From: Pyropia yezoensis
Lineage: Eukaryota; Rhodophyta; Bangiophyceae; Bangiales; Bangiaceae
Reading direction: 5' to 3'
Length of the DNA stretch: 64,000 nucleotides
Assembly (NCBI GenBank): GCA_009829735.1
Contig: CM020619.1
Coordinates: 11,957,777-12,021,776 of the forward strand
Shown here: positions 31,069 through 40,008 of the stretch, in pieces
How positions within the stretch are numbered: position 1 is the first letter of the stretch
How the letters are laid out: every line of letters begins with the position of its first letter
Notes under the pieces: model-generated
What the model was told of the DNA's origin: nothing
Database searches by the model: none
What the model saw: only the letters and a program-made list of their open reading frames with translations
Translations under genes and position numbers: made by a program

Positions 31069-33670
31069 TGCCGCGGCCGCCACGACCGCCGCCGCCGCGG
31101 CCGCCACGACCGCCGCCGCCGCTGCTGCTGCGGCCGCCGCCAACGACGCGGCGGCGGGCCCTGCGGTGCCGGCGGCCGCCGCGGGCGCGGCGGCGGACGG
31201 CGCCGCGGCCCGCAGGGGGCGGCCGGCACAGCCGCGCCCGCCGGTCGTGGCGGCGCCCCCCCCCCCAACCCCCGCGGCTGTGGCGTCGCGCGGCGGCCGT
31301 ACCGCCACCGCCACCGCCACCGCCCCCACGGCGGACGGCGCCGCGGCCCGCAGGGGGCGGCCGGCACAGCCGCGCCCGCCGGTCGTGGCGGCACCCCTTC
31401 CCCCGACCCCCGCGGCTGTGGCGTCGCGCGGCGGCCGCACCGCCACCGCCACCGCCACCGCCACCGGGGCGGCGGCGGTGGCGCCCGCGGGGACCACCGG
31501 CGGTGGGTCCGCCCCCCCCCCCCCCCCCCCCCCCCCGATGCGCCCCCCCCCCCCCCACCGCCCCGCCGCCAGCAGCAGACGCGGGGCGGGGTGGTGGCGC
31601 CCTGCAGCCGACAATGGCAACGGCGGCAGCGGCGGCGACGGCGGCGGCGGCGGCGCCCGCGGCCGCCTTTCGCCCCATCCCGCCCGCCGCGCCCGCGTCG
31701 GGGGTGTCGGTGGTGGCGGCCGCGGCGGCCGCCACCGCCGCCGCAGCGGCATCGGCGGCGGTGGGGGGCGGCGGGGGAGCCGCCACCGTCGCCGCCGCCG
31801 CCCCTGCCCCGGCCGCCGCGCCCGGGGTGGCGGCGTCGGCGGTGGTGCGCCCCTCCCCGCGGCGGCAGCGGCGGCCGACGGCGGCGGGCCGGGACGGCGG
31901 GGGAGGGGCGGCGGGGGCTGGCCGCCAGCGGGCCGTCCCGTCTGCCAACCCCGCCCCTGCTGCCGCCGCCGCGGCCGCCGCCGCCCCCGCGGCCCGCGTC
32001 GCGGCGTCGCCCGCGTCCATGCCACCGCCGCCGCCGCCGGCCGCTCCGCCGACGGCGCCCCCACCGCCGCTGACGGGGGCGGGGGTCCTCCCCCCCGCCG
32101 CGCCCGTCACCCCCCCCCCACCCGCCGCTGCCGTCGCCGCCGCGGCGGCGGTGGATGCGGTCGGTGGTTCCACGCCCCCGCCGCCGGGGTGGGCCGACGA
32201 CGCGGAGCCGCCGTCGCCGGGCACCCTCACCGTGCCCCCGGCGGTGGTGGCGGCGGTGGCGGCGTTGAAGGGGGGGGGGGGGGGGCGGCCCCGCGACCAG
32301 GCCACGACAACCCGCCAGTGGCGAAAACGACGCCGGCGGCGGCACCGACAGCGTCGGCGGGGGCGGCCGCGCCCGGGTCGTCGGTAGCATCGGCAACGGC
32401 GGCGGCGGCGGGGGCCGGGAGGGCAGCGGCGGGGGCCACAGCGACCCCCTCCCCGCCCGCCCTGCCGGCGGGGCGGCGGTCCGCGGGGGCGACTCCCCCC
32501 ACGGCGGCGCGGGCGACCCCGCCGCGGCTGGGGGGGACCCCCCCCCCCGGTGGGGAGGCGACCTCCCCGGCCGCCGCCGCCGCCGACGGCGGCGGCGGAG
32601 GCCGCGGCACCCCCGCCGGCCAGTCGGTGGGGGCGCACAGCTCGGCGTCCTCGTCGGCGCTCTCCACCCTCACCCGCTCATCGGCGGGGACCGGCGGCGG
32701 CGGCGGCGGCGGCGTGGAGCCGCCTGCTGCCCTCGCCGCCGCCGCCGTCGCGTCGGCTGCCGCGGCGAGACCCCCCGCCACCGCCGATGCCCCCGCCGAC
32801 GGCGTGCCGCCGCGGCGGCGGGAGCGGCGGCGGCGGCGGGAGCGGCGGGAGCGAGGGAGCAACGCCGCCGCCGCTGCCGCCACCACCGCCACCGCCGCCA
32901 CCGCCGCGGTGCCTGTGGCGGCGGCGGCGCCCCCGCTGGGAGCGGCGGCGGGGAGCGGCCACACGGCCGGCGCGGTGGACAAGGCGTCGCGCCGCTCGCC
33001 CGCGGTGGGCGCCTCGTCGGGTGCGGCGGCCATCGCCGACGGGGGCGACGGCGGCCGGCCAGCCACCCGGCGGGGCGCGTCTGCGCGGCCCCATCCCGCC
33101 CCGGCGGTCTTCCCCGCCCCCCCACCAAACGCCCCCGCTGGGCCTACCGTCTTTCACCCGCCCGTGGGGGGTGGTGGCCACAGTCGCGGCGGCAGCGGTG
33201 GCGGTGGTGGCGGTGGCGGTGGTGGCGGCAGCGGTGGTGGGCGGCGGGGCCACCTCCTTGACGCGGTCGCTGCCGACTGGTCGGACGCGGCCGACGATGA
33301 CACCCCGCCCGCGTCGGCGTCGGTGCTGATGATGTCCAACGCTGCGGCGGCGGCGTCCGCGGCGGCGGCGGCCGAGGCGGCGACGCCGGCGGCGACGACA
33401 GGGACAAAGGCGACGACGGCCGCGGCGGCGGCGGGGGCGCCGCCGGCAGGCGCCAAGGGGACGGCAGCCACCCGGAGGCCGGCGGGGGAAACCCCCCGCC
33501 ATTCTGTGGCGGGACACCGGCCGACGGTGCGCCGCCGGCCGGGCGCCAGCAGCACCCGCGGTGGCGGCGGCGGCGGCGGCAGTGCCGGCAGCTCGGGGAG
33601 CAGCACCCTGGCGGCGGCCGCAGCGGCGGCTGCGGCGGCCAGCGGCGGCGACCGCGAGCCGTCTGCGGGG

Positions 33671-33712
<42 letters not shown>

Positions 33713-34154
33713 AGCCGACGGCCGGGCCTCCGCCCCCGCGCACCCAGTGGTGGCAGCGGCAGCGGCGGCGTTGTCAGCATGGGCAGCGCCGGCTGGGCGG
33801 CCGCCGTCGCCGCCGAGGGCCACGCACTCCCCCCGCGCGCCGGCTGGGCCGTTGCGGGCGATGGTGACGGCGGCGGCGGCGGCGGCCATGGTCATGGCCA
33901 CGGCCACGGCCACGGCCACGGCCACGGCCACGGCCACGGCCACGGCCACGGCCACGGCCACGGCCACGGCCATGGCCACGGGGTGCCCCCGCGGAGCGCG
34001 ACGGGCCTGTGGGTGGGCGCCACCGCGGGGGCAGGTGCGCCGGCAGGCGGTGGAGGGGGCGCCGCTGGAACAGCTGGTGGGGGCCCCCCCGCCGGCGCCG
34101 GGCGCCTGCGGCGCACCCTCACCGCCACAGGCGGTGGCAGTCGGCACGGCAGCG

Positions 34155-34228
<74 letters not shown>

Positions 34229-34777
34229 AGCAGCGCCGTTTCCGCGCCCTCCGGCGTTGGGGCCGCCCCTGCCGGCGGCGGCGGCGGCGGCGACAGCAGC
34301 GGTGGCAGCGGCGGCTGGGCGGCGGGCACCGCCCCGTGGCCGCTCCCCAGGCGGGGGACCCCACCAGGCGGCGGCGGCGGCTGCGGCGGCGGCGGCCTTG
34401 ACGATGCGCTCGCCGCGGCCGCCGCCGACGCGGACGCGCTCGTCGCCGCGGGCGCCGCCGCCGCTGCCGCCGCTGCCGCGCAGGCGGCGGCCGCCACCGC
34501 CGCTGCCACCGCCGCCGCCACCGCCGGGGGGCCCCCGCCGGGCACGCTCGGCGTGGCGGGCGGGGGTGGCGGCGGCGGCGGCGGCGGCGGCTACCCCCAC
34601 CCCGGCGGGTCCCCCCGCCCCGGCGGCGGCTGGGCGGCTGCCGGGGGCGGCGGCCGCACCCCCGGCCCCCCCCCGCACGCGGGGGGGTGGGAGTGGGGGG
34701 GGGCGCCGCCGGGGGCGGCGGCGCTGGTCGCGGCGCCCCCCCCGCCGCTGGGCGGACCGCCCGCCGGCGGCGGTGGC

Positions 34778-34830
<53 letters not shown>

Positions 34831-35509
34831 GCGCTCCCGGCTGGCGTCGCTGCTGACCAAGCGCAAGGCCATGACGGACGAGCGGTCCACCCACTGGGCG
34901 ACGCCCCTCCCCGTTGGCGCCGCCGCCCGCCTCGTGGCGCGCGTCCTCGCCGACCGGGGGGCGGTGGTGGTGGCGGTCCGCGGGGGGGACGCGGAGCGGC
35001 GGGCCAAGATCAAGGCCGAGGCGCCGCTCGACGGGCTGGCCGGCGGCGGCGGCGGCGGCGGCAGCAGCGGCGGCGGGGGTGCCCACCACCCCGCCTGGAC
35101 CAATGGCGCCGGCAGCGGCGACGGCGGCGGCGGTAGCAGCGGCGGCGGCGGCGGCGGCGGCGGCGGCAGCGGCAGCGGCAGCGGCATGGGCGGCGGCGGC
35201 GGCGGCGGGGGTGGGGGCAGCGGCGGCCGGCGGCGGCCGGCCGGCGGCGGCGGCGGCGGGCGGGTGCTCTACTGCAGCGTCACCCTCGACGCGGCGCCCG
35301 GCGGCGGCACGGCCGTGGCGGTGGCGCGGGGCAAGGAGGACCGGGGGGCGACGCCGAGCGCCGCGTTTGTGCGCTTCTTCAACGGCCTCCACATGGGCTT
35401 CCTGCGCGCGGCGGGCGCGGGGGGGGGGGGGGGGGGGTGCCGGCAGAGGGGGGGGGGGGGGGGGGGGGGGTGGACTTGGTGGGGGGGGGGGTCGGGGCTG
35501 TCCTACTAG
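30470..35509 (+). CDS. Giant low-complexity Gly/Ala/Pro-rich protein, possible KA1-like C-terminus
   Basis: The frame is open from well upstream to 35509. ATG 30470 is chosen because composition becomes protein-like from there (about 1679 residues). Visible parts are an acidic Ser/Gly segment (SSAASTSSSDEDGSVVEVDL, near nt 30800), a 46-residue tandem duplication (31193-31468), many Ala and Gly runs, a Gly-His repeat (33890-33985), and a non-repetitive C-terminus from about nt 34840 (RSTHWATPLPVG, LVARVLADRGAVVVAVRGGD, then VLYCSVTLDAAPGGG and SAAFVRFFNGLHMGFLRAAG). The tail has the size and beta-alpha pattern of a KA1 domain, the lipid-binding end of some protein kinases, but no kinase domain is seen. 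The start, and possible introns, are uncertain. Other frames are also long because of composition, so only the C-terminal third is well supported. Confidence 0.45.
31193..31468 (+). repeat. 138-bp in-frame tandem duplication
   Basis: Two copies start at 31193 and 31331. Both encode ADGAAARRGRPAQPRPPVV and onward, 46 codons each, with few changes. The period is a multiple of three, which supports coding in this frame. Confidence 0.8.
33890..33985 (+). repeat. Hexanucleotide (GGCCAC)n tract encoding a Gly-His repeat
   Basis: About 15 units of GGCCAC, with a few GGCCAT/GGTCAT variants at the ends, encode alternating Gly-His in the called frame. A dense His tract could bind metal. The same DNA gives Pro-Trp on the other strand, so the biological reading depends on the frame call. 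Confidence 0.85.
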
Positions 35510-35518
35510 AGCGGGGGG

Positions 35519-35730
35519 GGAAGCGGACGAGGGGGGGGGGGCCGTACGCAAGGCTTGGGGGGGGGGGCCGTACGCAAGGCTGGGGGGGGGGCCATACGCA
35601 AGGCTGGGGGGGGGGGGCATACGCAAGGCTGGGGGGGGGGGCATACGCAAGGCTGGGGGGGGGCCATACGCAAGGCTGGGGGGGGGGCCATACGCAAGGC
35701 TGGGGGGGGGGGCCGTACGGGGGGGGGGTG
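35519..35730 (+). repeat. G-rich minisatellite, unit about 25 bp
   Basis: About seven units of the form GCC(G/A)TACGCAAGGCT followed by 8-12 G, ending in a partial unit. The long G runs could form G-quadruplexes. It lies between the Gly-rich ORF and the TL29-like gene. Confidence 0.85.
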
Positions 35731-36149
35731 ACCGGGGCAACCGCGGGACGCGCGCTGCCCCGAAAAATATATTTAGGTCCATCGTCTGCTGCAGGGGGGC
35801 GGGCGTGAGATTGCGCCAATGAGATTGGCACGCCAGCGGAGATCCCGCCGGCAGGGGCGGGCCGGCACCCCTGCCGATGGCGGCAGCGGCCCCGCTCGAC
35901 ACTCGGGGGGCAGAGCAAAAGGGGGTCTCCCTCAAAAACAACGGCTGGCATCGCCATCGCCGCGCGCCCTCCCCTGCCCCCCCGTGCCCCACACGCCCGG
36001 CAAACCCCCACTCTTGCCGCCCGCGTGGCGTCTGTGGCGTCTGGTCGCCCTCCTTCCCTCCTCCCCCCCCCTCCCCCCCCCCCCCTCCAACCTCGTTTGG
36101 GGATTGGCGTTGACGACAACAAGAACAACCCCTGTGGGCGCCGCACGCG

Positions 36150-36184
<35 letters not shown>

Positions 36185-36218
36185 TGTCCGTCTTCCGCTG
36201 CCTCCCCCGCGCTTGGCC
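35731..36218. promoter_or_regulatory. Upstream region of the TL29-like gene
   Basis: It contains a TATA-like AAAATATATTTAGG at about 35764 and a run of about 33 T (36151-36183) shortly before the ATG at 36219. No ORF with support is present. The TATA assignment is tentative because it lies about 450 bp from the start codon. Confidence 0.35.
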
Positions 36219-36405
36219 ATGGCTCCCCCCGCACGCGGCGCCCGTGGCACGGCGTTTACGCCCCCCGCGCACCCCACGGGTGGCGTCGGGGGGGTGGCGT
36301 GGCGGCGTGCCGCCGCTGTCCGCGGCGGCCGCCCGGCTCCCCACCCCCGATCGGTGGGGGTGACGTGCGGGGCGGCGCCGTCGGCCTCTCCCCCGCTCCC
36401 CTCCC

Positions 36406-36441
<36 letters not shown>

Positions 36442-37505
36442 GGGATGGTGCAGCTACTGCGCCCCCCATGGATGCCGCCCACACCCGCCGCTCCGTCCTG
36501 GCCGCCGCGGCGGGGGTGGCGGCGGCGGCGGCGGTGGGGTTGGTGCCCCCCCCCCCCCCCGCGGCAGCGACGGTGGACGTGGATACGGATCGGTACGGGG
36601 ACAAGGAGATGAAGGTGTCGGCCATCAACCGGACCAAGGCCAACCTCCGCAACCTGCTCGCCACCCGGCCGTCCCTGCTCGGCCCCGCCGTCCTGGTGGG
36701 CCTCCATGATACCCTCACGTACGACACGGCTACGGGGACGGGGGGGCTCAACGGGTCGTTGCGGCTCGAGATGGACCGCCCCCAAAACGCGGCCGTTGCC
36801 GAAGCGGTGGCGGCGCTGGGGCAGCTTGCCGCGGCGGGCAAGGACGGCGTGTCCGTGGCGGACTTTTACGCCTTTGCCGGCGCGGTGGCGGTGGAGGTGA
36901 CGGCGGGCCCGCGAATTGTCATCCAGCTGGGCCGGGAGGACGCCAAGGAGCCAGACCCACCCGCCTCGTCGGGCCTGTGGAGGGATGACGCGCCCGCCGA
37001 GGCGCTGGTGGCGGCCCTCAACGCGTCGGGCATTGGGGGTGCCAAGGAGCTGGTGCTGTGGCACGGCGCGGTGGGTGTGCTGGGCGACATTGGCGCGTCG
37101 CGGGAGGAGGCCAACGCGGCGCTCGCGGGCGACGCGGAGGAGGAGGAGGTGGACGCCATGACCTACGGGGGTGGGCCCACGGGCAATGACGATGTGGGCG
37201 CGGTGGGCGCCAAGAAGCGCAAGAGCGCCGTCCTCGTCAACAGCAACGTGTCCACGCTGACGCTGGGGGGCAAGACCAAGTTTGGGAATGGGTACCTCAA
37301 GGCGCTGCTTGCAGCGGAGAAGGCGGGCAAGAAGGGCACCCTCTCCACCCGGGACCGGGTGGTGCTGGAAGACCCCGCGTGTCGGGCGGCGCTTGAAAAG
37401 TACGCGAGCAACAACAAGGCGTTTGCAAATGACTTTGCCAACGCGTTTGAGCGGATGACGCTGCTGGGCACCCGCTTTGAGAGTGTCAAGTTGCTGGGCA
37501 GCTGA
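36219..37505 (+). CDS. Ascorbate-peroxidase-like thylakoid lumen protein (TL29/APX4-like)
   Basis: The product is 428 residues from ATG 36219, in good context (GCCATGG). The first 85 or so residues are an Arg/Ala-rich plastid transit peptide, followed by a twin-arginine lumen signal (HTRRSVLAAAAGVAAAAAVG) ending at PAAA. The mature part follows the class I heme-peroxidase fold: distal segment LVGLHDTLTYDTATGTGG, where the usual Arg and Trp are replaced although the His remains; the proximal region aligns with ELVLWHGAVGVLG, where the heme-binding His is apparently Val. The C-terminal FGNGYLKALLAAEKAG and DPACRAALEKYASNNKAFAND match the family end. The missing residues fit TL29, a lumen protein associated with photosystem II that is thought not to act as a peroxidase. 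An acidic Glu-rich insertion lies near residue 310. Activity is inferred to be absent. Confidence 0.82.
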
Positions 37506-38607
37506 GGGGGGAAGCTCGCCGACGTGATGGATAGCATGGGGTTGGGGGGTGTGGCAGGCGGAAGACGAGACAGATGGGCTTGACGGCGATTTGATGGAGG
37601 GGAGAAGGGAGGTGATTGGCTGATGTGGACAAATGGACGAGGGAACGGGCACCACACGCGCTAGCTAGTATGTCGCGGGCGGAAGAGCAAGCCGTCGCGG
37701 TGGGAAGGGCGAGTGCCGCAAGTTTGGGAATGCCGCGGCCCCGTCTGGTGGCGCTCCTGCTCGCAGACGGAGTTCCAAGCGAACAAGGTCCCTTTGCCCC
37801 TCACGTTTCATTTGCGTTTTCCCGCGCGGCGGCGCGGGCTCCACGCCCCCCCCTGGCTGACTGGTTGGCTCCCATCCGTTTGCCCATGCCTCCCACAGGC
37901 GACCAATGTCGCTACCGCCGCTGCGGTGCGTAACGATAGTAGCTACTCCGGCACGGGGCCCCCATGGCCAACCGTGAAGACACTCCGGTCGCGCCGTGGA
38001 GGACGTGGAACATCACCACCATAAAAGATGCTCTCAGAAGTACTGTTCTGTACATACGTGCTTACAGAGGTGATCCGGTGTCCACTGTGACGATCGCAGT
38101 GCTCTCGGGAGCTCTCTCTCGAGATGAAGGGCGCCAGCAGGGGAGGAGGACTATTGCCACGTGGGGTTAGAGCAGCCTCAAATCGTAAATCAATCAATTG
38201 AAGCAAGTGACGATGCGCGTTGCTGGCAGTGTGGGGAGGGGGGGCCGCACTGGAGCACGTGGAAGGTCATTGGCATCTCGCCGTGGCTGTGTCGAGCGTC
38301 CCACGTTGAAGTTTGCCCGCACATCCGATTGCATGCTGGGCGAAGGGTCCGGACGCCCACAGCTGCGGGCGTTTGCAGGTGCGTGCCTTCCTCCCCTTTC
38401 CGACGCTACCGCCATCCTCACTGCCCTGTCCCTTCCCCGCGCCCCCTCCCCCAACGCTGCCCCCCCCCTCCTCGTCGCCCCCATTCTTTTCTGCCGCGCT
38501 GCCCACCCCTCCGCTATCGTCCGTTCGTTCTGGGGGCCCCCCTTGGCCGACCCCTGCTCACCCTCGTTCTCTCGGTCTCTGCGCCTGTGGTTCTCTTGCT
38601 GGCCGCC
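37506..38607. other. Intergenic region between TL29-like and VIPP1 genes
   Basis: No gene is supported. It contains a TACTGTTCTGTACATACGTG stretch at 38041-38060, one of several GTAC/ACAGTA motifs in intergenic DNA of this window. A pyrimidine-rich stretch from about 38380 leads up to the VIPP1 start and may be the 5' leader. Confidence 0.45.
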
Positions 38608-39540
38608 ATGGCGCCTGCTGCTGTGGCCTTTGTTGGGGCTGTCGGATCGGGTGCCACTGCGTGGCGTGGTGCTGTTTGTGGCGGCCGCTCCTCCCTTGCC
38701 GGTGCTGCGCTGACGGTAGCGCGGCCCCTCCCCCCTCCCTCTGCTGCCGCTGCCGCCACCACCCGCCGCGTGACTGCACCTTCGATGAACATTTTTGACC
38801 GCTTGCTGCGCATTTTCCGGGCCAGCGTGAATTCGGCCGTGTCGAGCGTGGAGGATCCCGAGAAGATCATCACTCAGGCGGTCACTGATATGCAGGGCGA
38901 CCTGGTCAAAGTCCGTCAGGCGTATGCGGAAGTGTCGGCGTCGACCAAGCGGCTGGAGCGGCAGCGGGACCTCGCGGCCACCACTGCGGACGAATGGTAC
39001 AAGCGCGCGCAGCTGGCGCTGCAAAAGGGGGAGGACGGCCTCGCGCGGGAGGCCCTCACTCGCCGCAAAGCACAGCAGGACATGGTCACCAGCCTCGATG
39101 CCCAGCTGTCAGGCATGAAAGAGAATGTGAATAAGCTTTACTCCTCGATGAACGCCCTGGATAACAAGATCAACGAGGCGCGGACCAAGAAGGACCAGTT
39201 CATCGCACGGGCCAAGACGGCCAAGACGTCCCAGCAGGTGAATCAGATGATCTCTGGGGTTGGAGACAGTTCTGCCCTTGAAGCGTTTGAGCGGATGAAG
39301 GTCAAGGTTGAAGAGCTTGAGACGTCTGCTGACGTGGCCGCAGAGATGTCCATTGGGGGCTCTGCAGACGTGTCCCTTGAGTCCAAGTTCAAGGCTCTCG
39401 AGGGGAACGACGTGGACAAGGAACTGGCAGCGATGAAGGGCCAGCTTGGCGCAGAGCAGACCCCATTTATCCTGCCGTCGAGGCCCAAGGACAAGGCGGT
39501 TGAGGCCGAGCTGGAGAAGCTCCGCAGAGACTTTCAGTGA
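38608..39540 (+). CDS. VIPP1: Vesicle-inducing protein in plastids 1 (VIPP1/IM30), PspA family
   Basis: VIPP1 is an ESCRT-III-like membrane-remodelling protein needed for thylakoid formation and repair. The product is 310 residues from ATG 38608 (GCCATGG context). Residues 1-59 form an Ala/Arg/Ser plastid transit peptide. The mature protein starts at MNIFDRLLRIFRASVNSAVS, the amphipathic lipid-binding helix, followed by EDPEKIITQAVTDMQGDL, a PspA/IM30 signature. Long coiled-coil helices run from about residue 100 to 230. The C-terminus (TPFILPSRPKDKAVEAELEK) is an extension beyond the PspA core, as in VIPP1 proteins. No intron is needed. It is convergent with the aspartic protease gene. Confidence 0.95.
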   Translation: MAPAAVAFVGAVGSGATAWRGAVCGGRSSLAGAALTVARPLPPPSAAAAATTRRVTAPSMNIFDRLLRIFRASVNSAVSSVEDPEKIITQAVTDMQGDLVKVRQAYAEVSASTKRLERQRDLAATTADEWYKRAQLALQKGEDGLAREALTRRKAQQDMVTSLDAQLSGMKENVNKLYSSMNALDNKINEARTKKDQFIARAKTAKTSQQVNQMISGVGDSSALEAFERMKVKVEELETSADVAAEMSIGGSADVSLESKFKALEGNDVDKELAAMKGQLGAEQTPFILPSRPKDKAVEAELEKLRRDFQ

Positions 39541-40008
39541 TCGCGCATAGCGGCTGTACTGGGGCAGGCTGCTCAGACCATTGTCTTTGGGGGCAGTGGG
39601 ACGAGGAAAGGTCGGGCGCGAATGGATGCCGGCTGCCGGGGGCGGTTGTGATGCTACGTGCGTACGTTTCTGTTGAGACGTCGAGCTCCTTTTCTTTTTT
39701 TTTTTAAAAAGCTCGACAACCATCGTGTACCATCGTGTACAGTACACCCTACCTTGCCCCCTGCCGTGTAGACGGCGTCCGAGGGGAACAACCGTTTGTC
39801 GCTTTCAAACGGCATAGGAGCACCGTGTCCCTCTGGCACAGGCGAGGTCTCGCGTGCACCTCCTCCGCGACGTTCAGCGACGAGAAACACACCACCTTTT
39901 CATGGTGCGCCGCTTTCTCCAAGACCAGAATGGCCCTCTCCCAAACCATCTTGACACCCCCATTCCGCCATCCCACCCCCTCTCAAGCATGTTGTCCCAT
40001 GTGCAGCA
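39541..40008. other. Convergent 3' junction of VIPP1 and the aspartic protease genes
   Basis: No gene is supported. An inverted repeat GTCGAGCT...AGCTCGAC (39680-39687 and 39709-39716) brackets a T-run and A-run, a stem-loop suited to 3'-end formation on either strand (inference). GTGTACAGTACAC at about 39735 is a near-perfect palindrome. Confidence 0.5.

Noticed and set aside
33890-33985. Short direct repeats as a CRISPR array
   Set aside because: The units are contiguous hexanucleotides with no spacers, in a eukaryotic coding-like region.
30033-36841. Long minus-strand ORFs opposite the Gly-rich gene and the TL29-like gene
   Set aside because: They mirror GGC-rich coding on the plus strand and overlap the well-supported TL29-like gene; composition only.
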